Source: Pectinophora gossypiella (lineage: Eukaryota; Arthropoda; Insecta; Lepidoptera; Gelechiidae). Taken from it: 64,000 nt of DNA. Position 1 is the stretch's first letter, and each line of letters starts with the position of its first letter. The stretch is taken from NCBI RefSeq assembly GCF_024362695.1, contig NC_065408.1:10850001-10914000 (forward strand), in the 5' to 3' direction. Below are positions 44,358 through 55,267 of the stretch, one piece after another. The translations under genes were made by a program, and so were the position numbers. The notes below the pieces were generated by a model. It did no database searches. It was not told the DNA's origin and saw only the letters and a list, made by a program, of their open reading frames with translations.

Positions 44358-47300
44358 CTAGACTTCCTCACTAGGACCTCGAACAACAAGATCTTTAATG
44401 TGGAAGGAACCCAAAGGTTTACCTTCTAAGGTTTTCAATGAATAAACTACATTACCTAGCTTTTTATGTACTACACATTTTTCAAACTTAGGGGCTAGTT
44501 TAGCAGAAAAGTGCTTGGGAGCGCTGGACAAAGGAAAACATCTTTTATAAATAATTTGACCTTCCCGCAATTCCAAAGGACGCTTCCTAAGATTATAATA
44601 TTTTACATTGTGTTGATATGCCTTCTTAAGGTGACATTCAACTTTCTTGAAGACTTCAGCCATACGAGGCAACCGAGAAGCAAAAGTTTGGGTATCTACT
44701 ACTATGGTAGACCCATCACAAGGTGAAGAATCTTTTGTATAAGTAGCACCATCGATGACCATCTCTCTACCATGATTTAGATAAAAGGCAGTATATTTTG
44801 TACTTTCGTGGACCGAAGTATTGAGCGCACACTGGATTTCCTGAATGTTCTGATCCCATTTACGATGATCAGAACGCACGAGGGAAGCAATGGCACGAAC
44901 AATGTCACGATTCACGCGTTCAGTTTGATTACACTGAGGATGGTATCGAGGATTATAGAATATATGAGGTACTCCGAACGAAGTTAAAGAATCTCTAAAT
45001 TCTTTAGAAGTGAATTGAGGACCGTTGTCGGTATACAGGATACGACATACGCCATGGACTAGAAAAACATGTTTCTCAAGACATTTCACAATGGCCTTAG
45101 AAGTTGCACTACGCAAAGGGAATAAAAGAACATACTTACTGAAATAATCAGAGACCACGAATAAGTATTGATTGCGAGAATAAGATGAAGGGAAAGGACC
45201 TAATATATCGCATGATATAGCCTCCCAAGGTTTAGTAACTTGACGGGGGTTACCCATCAGACCAGGCCTAGCAGTATTGACCGGCTTGTATGAACGACAT
45301 ACCTCACAATTGTCAACATATGATTTTACATCTTTAAATAAGGAAGGCCAGAAATATATGGAAGAAATTTTCTTGTGGGTCTTAGCCACACCGAAATGAC
45401 CGGAAGAGGGCTCATCATGATATTTTCGAAGAACTTCTACATATTTTTCACGGGGAACAACGATTTTCCAATCGTGTTGAGAAATAAGATGATATTTATT
45501 TTTAGATAAACGACATAGTTTACCATTTACTACCGAGAAATTAGGATAACGACGAGGATTTTTAGTACAACCGTTAAAGACTTCAATATACCAAGGATCA
45601 GAAATAGTGTAGGGATCAATCTCAATTGAGCCAATCTTGATTCTAGATAAAGCATCAGGTATCACATGTTCTTTACCTTTCCTGTGAATTATATCAAAAT
45701 CGAACTGACTCAAACGACATGCCCATCTATTTAGACGACCACTCGGATTACTAAGGTTCTGAAACCACTGCAACGAGGCATGATCGGTTATAATATAACA
45801 TTTGCTACCCTCAACATAAGGACGGTATAACTCCAGAGAATAAATCACAGCTAGCAGTTCTCTTTCTGTCGCTGAGTAATTGATTTCTTGGGCGTTTAAT
45901 GTTCTGCTACAATAAGCGATAGGGTGATCAATACCATCGACCCTTTGAGTTAAAACAGCACCAATAGCAAACGAGGAAGCATCCGTATGGATGTAAAATG
46001 GCTGAGAGAAATCAGGACATTGTAGAATAGGTGACGAGATAAGAGCAGATTTAAGTTGGGTGAAAGCTTCTTCAGCTTCCGGAGACCATGTGAAAGGTAC
46101 CTTCTTACTAGTAAGTCGAGACAAAGGTCTAGCAACATGAGAGAAATTTTGGATAAAACGACGGTACCAACCCGCCATTCCCAAGAAACGTTTAACTGAC
46201 TTCGCGTCAGTTGGCGTTGGAAAATTTGCAATAACATCTACTTTAGAAGGATCGGTCCTAAGACCATATCGATCAACTACGAAACCGAGATATTTAAGTT
46301 CAGATCGGCAAAAAAATGACTTTTTCATGTTAATAGTGAGATTAGCGAATCTTAGTTTTTCATAGACCGCTTTTAGAATTTTCACGTGTTCTTCAAAAGA
46401 ACTGGTACAGATAATGATGTCGTCAATGAAACAAAACACTTTGTTATCAAATTGAGAGGAGAAAAGATTATCCATTAGCCTTTGCATGGTAGCGGAGGCT
46501 CCTACAAGACCAAAACACATGACCTTGTAATGAAATAGCCCACGGCCAGGAACCGTGAAAGCAGTTTTCTCTTTCGAAGAGGTAGAGAGAGGAATCTGAT
46601 GATACGCAGCACTCAAGTCAAGAGAAGTTAAATATTTAGCATCGCGAAGATTGTCCATAATATAATTAATATATGGTAGTGGATAGGCATCAGGTTTTGA
46701 CACTGAATTTAACCTTCTACTATCTAAACACAGACGAATATCACCATTGGCTTTAGGTACCATGGTTACTGGAGAATTCCAAGGAGAGAAAGATGGTTCA
46801 ACAATATCATGTTGGAGCATTCGGTTTAACTCGCCGTCTAGAAGTTTAAGTTTTTCAGGACTAATACGATAATATTTTTGTTTTATGGGTTTCGCATCAC
46901 CTGTTTCTATAACATGTTCTATTAAATGAGTACGACCAAGGCCGACTAACTCTGAATCAATATTAGAGAAAAGTTGTTTAACGTTATCAATTTCTTGTTT
47001 TTGAAAATCCGAAAGAGAATCTAAATTGCGCAAGCCATTTTCTTTGACACTTGCTACATTGTATAAATCGACAGGCTCTATTGCAGGTAGACACGCCAGA
47101 ACTTCTGGGGCTAAGTTAAATGATTTCCAGAAATTAATTCCGAAATGTAATGGAAGTTTGATTTCGGGTTGAATGTAAAATTGAATGAGCTTAACCTCAT
47201 TGTTATATTCAATAGGAATATCCATGTAAAATTGGCAAATGTATTCGTGACCACTAGCCACTTTCAAAAATACAGGGGACTTTAAATTACGCAATGGGAT

Positions 47301-47483
47301 ACCAAGATTTTTAAAGAATTTATGAGCATTGTTTCCTAAAATAGAACAAGCGGCTCCACAGTCGAGTAAACCAGAAATTTTAATACCATAGACTTTAACA
47401 GTTAAATAAGGGCGAAAATCTTTAGAATTAGGATTAACTATCGCCTCCCTGCAGGATTCAGATCCCAGAGAGACTAAGCAATC
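44358..47483 (-). CDS. Gypsy pol: protease, reverse transcriptase, RNase H, integrase
   Basis: The frame opens upstream through the gag stop region (shift near 47486-47492) and ends at 44358. The codon at 47292-47294 is TTG, so no ATG start is evident and expression should be as a Gag-Pol fusion. Protease: LLDCGA near 47350-47370, where D(S/T)G is usual. Numbering from 47294: RT with SLDLSAAYHQIP (D226) and FIDDI (D291-D292); RNase H with HTDAS (D438) and ITDHAS (D504); integrase zinc finger H626/H633/C663/C666 and catalytic D696, D756, E792, spaced D,D35E. No chromodomain recognised. No internal stop. It copies the element RNA in cytoplasmic particles and integrates the DNA. Confidence 0.93.
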   Translation of the reverse strand, partial: DCLVSLGSESCREAIVNPNSKDFRPYLTVKVYGIKISGLLDCGAACSILGNNAHKFFKNLGIPLRNLKSPVFLKVASGHEYICQFYMDIPIEYNNEVKLIQFYIQPEIKLPLHFGINFWKSFNLAPEVLACLPAIEPVDLYNVASVKENGLRNLDSLSDFQKQEIDNVKQLFSNIDSELVGLGRTHLIEHVIETGDAKPIKQKYYRISPEKLKLLDGELNRMLQHDIVEPSFSPWNSPVTMVPKANGDIRLCLDSRRLNSVSKPDAYPLPYINYIMDNLRDAKYLTSLDLSAAYHQIPLSTSSKEKTAFTVPGRGLFHYKVMCFGLVGASATMQRLMDNLFSSQFDNKVFCFIDDIIICTSSFEEHVKILKAVYEKLRFANLTINMKKSFFCRSELKYLGFVVDRYGLRTDPSKVDVIANFPTPTDAKSVKRFLGMAGWYRRFIQNFSHVARPLSRLTSKKVPFTWSPEAEEAFTQLKSALISSPILQCPDFSQPFYIHTDASSFAIGAVLTQRVDGIDHPIAYCSRTLNAQEINYSATERELLAVIYSLELYRPYVEGSKCYIITDHASLQWFQNLSNPSGRLNRWACRLSQFDFDIIHRKGKEHVIPDALSRIKIGSIEIDPYTISDPWYIEVFNGCTKNPRRYPNFSVVNGKLCRLSKNKYHLISQHDWKIVVPREKYVEVLRKYHDEPSSGHFGVAKTHKKISSIYFWPSLFKDVKSYVDNCEVCRSYKPVNTARPGLMGNPRQVTKPWEAISCDILGPFPSSYSRNQYLFVVSDYFSKYVLLFPLRSATSKAIVKCLEKHVFLVHGVCRILYTDNGPQFTSKEFRDSLTSFGVPHIFYNPRYHPQCNQTERVNRDIVRAIASLVRSDHRKWDQNIQEIQCALNTSVHESTKYTAFYLNHGREMVIDGATYTKDSSPCDGSTIVVDTQTFASRLPRMAEVFKKVECHLKKAYQHNVKYYNLRKRPLELREGQIIYKRCFPLSSAPKHFSAKLAPKFEKCVVHKKLGNVVYSLKTLEGKPLGSFHIKDLVVRGPSEEV

Positions 47484-47492
47484 TAGTTTTTT
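47445..47492 (-). promoter_or_regulatory. -1 ribosomal frameshift signal between gag and pol
   Basis: On the element strand the heptamer AAAAAAC (47492-47486) has the canonical A-AAA-AAC phase relative to gag and directly precedes the gag TAG (47485-47483). Thirteen bases on, a stem-loop forms: CTCTCTG with CAGGGAG, and GGAT with ATCC around CTGA (47472-47445). The pol frame is exactly -1. Confidence 0.85.
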
Positions 47493-48721
47493 GAATTAGA
47501 ATGAGGATTACAATTTGGGCAAAGAGGAGTCTTTACCCCCTTCTTACCACATTTAAAACAAACTACTTCCTTAGATGCATTACACCGATTTGTGGAATGA
47601 TTCGTTCCACCACAGCGAAAGCAAGTCGAAGAACGATTAACAGAAGCGACAGGAATGTTTTTAGAAAAATCCCTAGAGGATTTAGGTTTGCATTTAAAGT
47701 TGAAATCCGGAGCTACGGAATTTTTAGAGAAATTAGGTTCTATAAAGTTGTCAATCCTATGTTTTGACAATTCCAAACGTTTACCTATCTGTTGTAATTG
47801 TTGGATGGTAGTGACATCAATCATCCGAATTTCCCTACTATATTCAGGACGAATATTCCGCAAGATGATGTCGAGTTTATCGCTCTCAGAAAGCTCTTTA
47901 CTCAAACGAGACATCATACCTAGTATGATAGACAAATATATGACAATGGATTCATCCTTCGCTTGTGTTCGCGAACGAATCTCTTCAAGAAGACGAAAAT
48001 CGTAGTCAGGTAAATCAAAATCTGATTTCAAAGCAGAAACCAGTTCACTATAGTTAGAAAAACGACATTTATTGGCACGGTACCAGCATAAAGCGGGACC
48101 ATCCACCAAGTCAGTAAAACCAGTGTAAATATCATCAACAAGAATGTTCCGTGCCGAACACAGCTCCTCCAAACGAGCCAGGAAAGCGCGAACACAGGAA
48201 TCACCCTTAAATTTCAAATTCAACGAGTTGAGGTTATATTTCTTTTCATGAGAAATAATAGTTTTATATTTGTTAATATACGACGGACGGTTTAATTCAT
48301 GCTCAGAATCTGAAGATGAATCGGAAGTGCTATCATTATTGGCCAATGATAACAATAAAGAAGTTTTCAATTTTTCAAGGTCATCGGCCGGACGTTCTAT
48401 GCGAGACAACCGCAAAAGCAAATACTGAGCACGGCCTAGAATACGCTGATGAGCCGAAGGAGATTTGTCAGGGTTCGATAAACAAGAGATGATTTCGTTT
48501 ATTTTTAGTGTTAAAGTTTTATGTTCATCATCAAGATCACACTCAAAACCCTGAGATGGTACAACTATACTGCCGCGACGGGCTTGTTTACAAGTTTGTC
48601 TAAATAATTTTCGTAATTGCTCAACAGTATTATCCCGGTCAACCTTTACATTCCGAATAGAAAGTTCATGAATAAGTTCATCTTTCAACAAGAAGTTAAT
48701 ATTAGCATTGAATTCCGCCAT
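47483..48721 (-). CDS. Gypsy gag polyprotein
   Basis: 412 residues from ATG at 48721 to TAG at 47483. The middle (about 150-320) has the retrotransposon-gag pattern of hydrophobic and charged helices (e.g. LVDGPALCWYRANK). Near the end there is one clean CCHC zinc knuckle, CFRCGGTNHSTNRC, which binds RNA. A second, CFKCGKKGVKTPLCPNC, lacks the usual histidine. A Ser/Asp run (DSTSDSSSDSEHE) lies near residue 135. It forms the particle and packages the RNA; it is fused to Pol when ribosomes shift frame at its last codons. Confidence 0.92.
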   Translation of the reverse strand: MAEFNANINFLLKDELIHELSIRNVKVDRDNTVEQLRKLFRQTCKQARRGSIVVPSQGFECDLDDEHKTLTLKINEIISCLSNPDKSPSAHQRILGRAQYLLLRLSRIERPADDLEKLKTSLLLSLANNDSTSDSSSDSEHELNRPSYINKYKTIISHEKKYNLNSLNLKFKGDSCVRAFLARLEELCSARNILVDDIYTGFTDLVDGPALCWYRANKCRFSNYSELVSALKSDFDLPDYDFRLLEEIRSRTQAKDESIVIYLSIILGMMSRLSKELSESDKLDIILRNIRPEYSREIRMIDVTTIQQLQQIGKRLELSKHRIDNFIEPNFSKNSVAPDFNFKCKPKSSRDFSKNIPVASVNRSSTCFRCGGTNHSTNRCNASKEVVCFKCGKKGVKTPLCPNCNPHSNSKN

Positions 48722-49384
48722 TCTGAGTAAACAAAGTAAGAACAGTATACCAGATAAGTGAAGAAGAAATATGGTTATGACACTAATGTATGTGAATATA
48801 GTTATAGTACTCTAAGTACTAACAAAATGTAATGGAGAAAAAATAAATTATAAGTAACACCCCTATTGAGTACTTATCTACATGCTACTATGGTCCTATG
48901 TATCAAATTTATGAATACTATGTTCCTATGTAACCACTGACAAATAAAATAAGATAAAAACCCACAGATTATTACTATGTCTATGTAAGAACCTCTATGT
49001 GCTCTGAGTCACTATGTTTATAATCATATAAATTACTAGAAAAAGGAATTGTGTCACTATAGTCCTATGTGATATTAAAAGTATATGACTATGGCCCTAT
49101 GTAAACTAACTCAGCTAAAATAAGAAAAATAAATCTGAGAGATACTATGGTCCTGTCAATAAAATTATCACTAAGTCCCTATGCAACAACAACTGGAGAT
49201 ATGCTAAATTTCAAGTTTAAACCATACCTACTTATAAATAGAAAAGTAAAGTCATAAATGTGTACCTATTAAAAGAAAACACACCCTATTTGCTATAAAG
49301 TTACACCATGTGCTTATAACTAGGTTATGTTACAAAGAACAAAGAAAGTGAAATACCTACTAATTTCCAACCTTGCTTTTCTGA
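48722..49384 (-). other. Gypsy 5' leader with repeat cluster
   Basis: Non-coding leader between primer site and gag. On the + strand it carries about seven degenerate copies of ACTATGGTCCTATGT at 48887, 48917, 48974, 49056, 49088, 49144 and 49170. Confidence 0.8.
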
Positions 49385-49402
49385 GCCCCACGTTGGGCGC
49401 CA
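49385..49402 (-). promoter_or_regulatory. Primer binding site, tRNA-Lys type
   Basis: On the element strand TGGCGCCCAACGTGGGGC starts one base after the 5' LTR. It is complementary to the 3' end of a tRNA-Lys (the same 18-mer is used by retroviruses primed with tRNA-Lys1,2). Confidence 0.9.
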
Positions 49403-49403
49403 C

Positions 49404-50557
49404 TGTAAGACAGTTAATGTTGGGGTGAGTTGCCCCTATAGATGTTGTCTTATAATGAGATATTAGTTTCCCAGGGCGTGGAAATAGGCACCTAACTCAG
49501 AGAATAGGGGGAGAATAAGATTAAAATGTTGGGCGCCGTATAGAAGATTCCCTCCTATTACAAACAAAGCCAAGGTGTTGGAAATAATAAAGATTTCACT
49601 TTTAACAAAGGTATTATTGATTCAACAATTTCAAAATAAAATTATATGAAGTCAGTCGGTTACAAAACATCCTAAGGTAAATTAAGAAATAAATCTATTA
49701 CTATAACATGGTATCTTAACTTAGTATTATTCCTAAACAACTAGGTATTATCCCTATGAGGAAAAGTTAAGTGTCAGGACGGCAGGTCCTGACAAAAAGG
49801 CATGAAGTATGTATTGAGGATAAATACTCCATGTATTATTTGAATAACATCTTGAGAGAATGGCACTATCCATAATAAGTTAAATTAACCATGAAAAGAG
49901 ATATCCAGATGGTATCCAGAGATTTTAACACCCAAACTGGAATTATGTACATTAATGACCGCAGCAGGAACTGACCCTGACGGCAAAGGCAGATAATGAA
50001 CACAAATGGTAGTCATGGCTGGGGAGCTAGACCCTGAAGGAAAACCTTGAAGTTGATTTTTGAAGTTAGTCTTTACAGTTGATCATTCTAGTAGAACTTT
50101 AACACTGGACTCTGCCGGTGGACTTTGACCCCTGTAACAAAATGACATGTTACAGCTCTGTCAACCCCGTTACGACGCGGAATTATAGGTAAAAACACTC
50201 ACCACATCACGTGGGACGATATTATAACAGCATTCCCCCTAGTCGATGGACTAAACCATTGTTTTTATACTGAAAGAAAGAACGTGAGGTTAGGTCATTG
50301 TCATGAACATATGTAGCTCATAATTGCCAACGTTCCACGATAATAACCATCAAAACACTCACCAGAAGACTTCACCATCCTTCCATCATAATATATGTGG
50401 CTTATACACCACTTTAAAGAAATAATCGCTACGGGACTAAATTGCCATCGTCATCGCGTAAACGAAATGTCAAACGAACATAACTTTTTCCCGGCGCGTA
50501 GGCACACACTTGTATGCCATACAGCCAAGTGGGAAGTGTAAAAAAAAACGTGTTACA
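49404..50557 (-). repeat. 5' LTR of the Gypsy element
   Basis: 1154 bp, TGTAAGACAG... to ...GTGTTACA on the + strand. It should contain the element promoter. No obvious TATA placement could be fixed by eye. Confidence 0.95.
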
Positions 50558-50561
50558 CACT

Positions 50562-50884
50562 TTGTGTTCAGTGTTCATGTACGGAGTGGAATTATGGTCG
50601 CAAATTGTAGATAGGCTAAGAATATAGATTATGTAGAAGCGAGTAATATAGATTATGTATAAGCGAGTGCTTGTCAACACTGCACAACCATTCTTGACAG
50701 TTTGGACTCTACCGCCCGTACTCTTACATATATTATTCTATTAATCCACCAAGTGGTTGCTTACGTTATGGAGCTTCAACTAGGTATCTTCATACACTAG
50801 TGACCTTCACGCCATGGTAGGAACAACGATCGCGAGGTGATTGTTTAGTAGAATGTCTTCACTGGCTGTGGTGTAAACCGCCGT
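50562..50884. other. Non-coding flank of the Gypsy insertion
   Basis: No frame or repeat recognised. Confidence 0.5.
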
Positions 50885-51214
50885 CACTTGTAAGGTATGT
50901 AATGTAAAAAACCAAATCACATGGTAAGTACTAATAATGGAGCTTGGTATGAATGATGAAGTTCCATCGTCTCCTTCGTACTTATGTAAAATGCAATTTA
51001 AGAAGTAGAGCGCGACATCTACTTTATAACACCACTGAAAGTCGAAGCCAGGCCTACTTCCAGGACGGATAAAGCCTATAAAATTACTTTAAGCCTTAAG
51101 CTACAAACATAATTCCCAATAAACGAATTAAACGGAACCAAGTACTAAAAATATCAAGATATAAATAATTAATCGCATAGATACAATACAATGTAGTATC
51201 GTAATTGCAAGAAT
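50885..51214. repeat. Unknown duplicated unit, copy 1
   Basis: About 330 bp. From AAGAAGTAGAGCGCGACATC to GTAATTGCAAGAAT it is nearly identical to 53560-53783, including CCAATAAACGAATTAAACGG. The first part (GGTATGTAATGTAAAAAACC) is also shared but then diverges through indels. No coding frame common to both copies. Confidence 0.85.
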
Positions 51215-53387
51215 CTGATTCTGCCTTAGGTCTAGAATCATATGAAATAATAAATATCTATAATATCAAATCAGTATAATACATACTAATAATCCTTTAT
51301 TTTCTGCTAACATTGTAGTAAAATAACAGATAATTATTACGTGTCTGTGAAAACAGAAGTCGGTCTGACCTTACACAGTACTAAGTAATTATATGACCTA
51401 TTGATCTGTCCCTTACATAACATAATGGGTACAATAGCCCACATTTGTTTATTAGCGTAAACATATTCTAGTGCGTGTTCTTCAAAACATATTTTTTTGC
51501 CTAGAATAGGACACATTGTACCACTAATGAGGCCTTCAAACGCCTTCCCATCGAGGTCCCACTTCTCCGTCCTCAGCGATCTCTCTTTGTTCCATCTGAA
51601 AGGCATTCACTTTGTTTTTTAGGAGTCTGTAAGTATTTGTAATCCCAAAATGCTTAAAAATATACGGTAGGAACAAATATGGCAATTAATGCTACCCAAA
51701 AAGTGAAATATGACACTAATCTACACCAGAGACATAGTCCGAGAAATGACTAAGCAGTTCGCGTTGGCTTACATGAATCAAACAATCTAATCACTAAACC
51801 AAAAAAGCCGTTTAATAGAAAACATTGACGTCATACTTCCAAAATTCCTCAGAATTATTGACCTTAGACAGTCTATACTAAATTCATAGGAGAACTTCAA
51901 TATGTTAATCATAAGTACCTCGAAATGTCATATATAAAATGTATTATAGCAGGTATTTACCATTCGGTTCATCATATCAGTCTTGGGACGACCATCAGGA
52001 GTGGTTGCAGATTATCATATTATTCAATTGTTTTGCCCACCCTGATAGGGATACCGTCGTGACGGTATAATTATGTTCCCTATTCAAATATGCACAAACG
52101 CTTATAAATGAGTACAAAAATATGTAGAGTGCAAGCATTAATTTTTTGACGTGTCTCATTGTAGATTTGCCTCAGATAGTGTTAACTACTAGAGCGGTCA
52201 AAAGGGCAGCTATATTTTCATAAAATATTTTTAGTACCGTCCCTAAGCAGAATGTATTCGGAAACAGCTATTACCAAGGGATGTGGGTGGTGCGGAGCAG
52301 AGTCGAAGAACGAAGCTAGGTTATAACATTGGGCAAAAATAGGGGAGAGCTAGGTCAGTAAGAGGGTTCTATTTACGGAAAAAATGATGAAGCCCCATAA
52401 CTTTTCACATAAAACGATTGTGTTTCGATGGTGTTGGTTTTAGAGAGGGACTAGAAAAGACTAGCGTGTTTCAACATAAGACAGGGTATTATTAGAACCG
52501 TTGCAGAACGGACACTAGTCGAATAGATGTCACAACATCCACACTCGGATGCAGGTAAACAGCCAATATTGCCTATAATCAAATGACGGAGATGCCAGAT
52601 CTTTCGACACCTTCATCGCAGGCACGTAAAACGAATAATATTTTACAGACATGAACCTAGGCGAAATTTTCTAACTAAAGGAACTTAAATTCAAAACGTT
52701 AAATGCATAAAACATATCATAAGTAAAGTCTAATTAGAACAAATTAAAAGAAGAAACGTATATAACTAGTTACGAAATGAATTAATAAATCTCAACAAAA
52801 GAGTTCAACGCGCGTACTTTGCCAATTTGTAACCATATGTTTTTTCAGTGTCCACCAATATTAAATTCTATTTCTTAGTTTAGTATTTATATCATTATAG
52901 ATACTTTTTGTGTAAGTAAGTAATTTTTCTTTTTAGTGCAATAAAGTATATTTTGTATTTGTGTTACTATCATCTGATACGTTGTCCGACATAAAGAAAA
53001 CCTTATAATGATCCGGAAATTACTGAAGAAAATAATAATTATTTTCTTGATAACTTTGCTCTACGACTGGTTAATTACACAAATTGCGTGTTATTTAACG
53101 GAAGCACACGCACGACATTAATTATAATAGTTAAGTGATTACAACTGACTTAAAATAGCTTGCCTAGAAAAAATGTAGAAAAATAATAACCGCGAGTAAT
53201 ATAACGAGTGCCTTGCATTGCGAAGGTCATGGTTTTCAGATTCACGATAAGATAAATATAGTGAGAAAACCCAGTTTTTATTACAATATTTAATATTTTC
53301 GTTTTGTAAAGGAGCGTGGATTACAGTTCATTACAGAAAGATAGTGGTAATTTTCAGTGAATCTACAGTTGTGCCATTCTGCATTAC
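51215..53387. other. Stretch between the duplicated units
   Basis: No gene seen. The 89-codon frame at 51337-51606 (minus) has no domain. A decayed Jockey tail lies at about 52142-52205 (TTTTTTGACGTG...GTAGATTTGCCTCAGAT, minus). A LINE-end scrap is at 52940-52965. Confidence 0.45.
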
Positions 53388-53864
53388 ACATTATGAAACC
53401 TCGCCTGATGGAATCCATAGTGAGGATTATAACTTCACTTGTAAGGAATAGGTATGTAATGTAAAAAACCAAATCACTTGGACATACGACTGGCACCTGG
53501 TACCCTGGTAACCTGGGCATCATTTGATGACTTTCCATCATCTCCTTCGTGTGTAAAATGTAATTAAAGAAGTAGAGCGCGACATCTACTTTATAACACC
53601 ACTGAAAGACGAAGCCAGGCCTACTTCCAGAACGGATAAAGCCTATAAATTTGATAATTGCCTTAAGCTACAAACATAATTCCCAATAAACGAATTAAAC
53701 GGAACCAAGTACTAAAAAATATCAAGATATAATTAATCGCATAGATACAATACAATGTAGTACAGTAGCGTAATTGCAAGAATTACGTATTATTTCTGTA
53801 TTAGACATTATGAAACTTCGCTGCTAACGCCTGATGGAATCCACAGTGAGGATTATAACTTAGT
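53388..53864. repeat. Unknown duplicated unit, copy 2, flanked by its own short direct repeats
   Basis: Copy 2 is 53436-53783. On either side sits ACATTATGAAAC...CCTGATGGAATCCATAGTG (53388-53435) and a second version with a short insertion (53802-53864), both ending GAGGATTATAACTT. Copy 1 lacks these flanks. Nature unknown. Confidence 0.75.
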
Positions 53865-54045
53865 ATTTTCTAAAAGATTACTCGTACCACCACATCAGTG
53901 TGATATGTAAAATATCTCCAACGAGTACCGGATATTTCTAAACTACGGGACAACATTCAAATACACATTCTTTGACAAAATCCCACTCACTTCATCTACT
54001 CGCACTCGATAAAAGTGGAATCTTCTTCTATCGTGGAAGGCATAT

Positions 54046-54423
54046 TTTATATATATATATATTTTTTGACGTGACGTGACTTATTGTATATTTGCCGCAG
54101 ATGGCATTAACTACTTGGCCGGACAAATGGGGAGCGCTGAAGGCTCTCACCCGGTACAACGTTTAAGACAACAGGCCTGAGGGTGCCCAGTTGGGCGCGA
54201 ACCTCGGCTCAGGGCGTCGTCTGAGAGGAAGAATATTTGAAAGGATTAATCGACCCTAGCGGGTCGATAGCGATAAGCGCTGAATGAGGGAAATCGTCGA
54301 CCACGCCGGCGGGGTCGGTATCGGGATTCTGAAGTGTTTGGTGTCGCGAGCTGATTGGCCGCCTCTATGGCTAGAGTAATCGGGTCGTCGGGATCGTATA
54401 TTACGTCCTTCGGACACTGATAA
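54046..54423 (-). mobile_element. 5'-truncated Jockey LINE, same family as 56204-57607
   Basis: Reverse complement of 57215-57563 with few differences; covers the RT C-terminal codons and 3'UTR. Tail is T6 preceded by a TA repeat. Likely target duplication GAAGGCATAT (54036-54045) / GAAGGCCTAT (54424-54433), one mismatch. Confidence 0.8.
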
Positions 54424-54433
54424 GAAGGCCTAT

Positions 54434-55088
54434 CGTATACATACTTATCTACTAACTTAAGTCAATACGTGCCTTCCGAAAGAAATCGATGTTTGGAAGG
54501 ATTTTACAGAACGTCATAGGGAGTAAGTAAGGAATCAGGTGTTCTCTAAATTAACCGGAGGGCTTTTCAAGCATATAGCTCTCATACCTGACAACATGTG
54601 TGGGTTGTTGTATGTAAAGGACATTCTACATACTTGTAACATAAATGGCAATTTTGTTGTATTCATCATGTACTGTGAACGATCGCAACGGAATGTACCT
54701 TGTTGGTCTTGGATGTTTATAATGACGGTTTCTAAGACACAAAGTCCGCAGCTAAGCGAGGGTTTTATAAATAATTTGCTATTTTAAAACATAACATCAA
54801 TTATTATAGCCCCTAGACAAATATAACAGCACTAACAAATGGTGTCATAAATTGGATACGAGGGGGAATGAAACCTGACCGTGAACTGGGAATCCCACTT
54901 ACTACCATGGTGGATGCATAACTAATAAACACGTTCTATTGATTATTTATCTATCACGTAAGGTTATTTCATATCGATCGTATATATTGTAATTTATTGA
55001 AATGTAAACTTGTTTCACCACACACCACGTGTCGATCAACATGTCATGCGATTTAGTGAATACTAAATTGTTGTTACCATGGTAATTA
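54434..55088. other. Non-coding stretch
   Basis: An 82-codon frame at 54539-54787 has no domain or splice context; nothing else recognised. Confidence 0.45.
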
Positions 55089-55205
55089 ATAGTAATAATA
55101 ATAATAAAACACTTTATTGCATACAAATTCACAAAAATGTTACAGGAAAAACTTATTCTAAGGTGGGCAAAGGCGGTGGGTGGGGGGATTAATGTTATAG
55201 GTAAA
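55089..55205 (-). repeat. LINE 3' end with ATT-type tail
   Basis: AATAATAATAATAAAACACT, TTTATTGCATACAAATTCAC, then GGTGGGCAAAGGCGGTGGG. On the minus strand this reads as a 3'UTR with AATAAA and an ATT microsatellite tail. Confidence 0.5.
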
Positions 55206-55267
55206 CACATACATACATAAACTAACGCCTATTTCCAGCCCAGGTTATGTCGTCGTAAATAAGTATA

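Larger units (their letters stand above)
42446..50557 (-). mobile_element. Complete Ty3/Gypsy LTR retrotransposon
   Basis: 8112 bp on the minus strand. Two 1154-bp LTRs (TGT...ACA) bound it. CACT occurs at 42442-42445 and 50558-50561, the 4-bp duplication of Gypsy integrases. Order on the element: LTR, primer site, 0.66-kb leader, gag, -1 frameshift, pol (protease, RT, RNase H, integrase), 0.76-kb non-coding part, LTR. No env. Reading the two LTRs side by side I find no difference, so insertion should be very recent. Confidence 0.97.

Noticed and set aside
47501..48005. Plus-strand frames opposite gag
   Set aside because: Shadows of the Gypsy gag frame.
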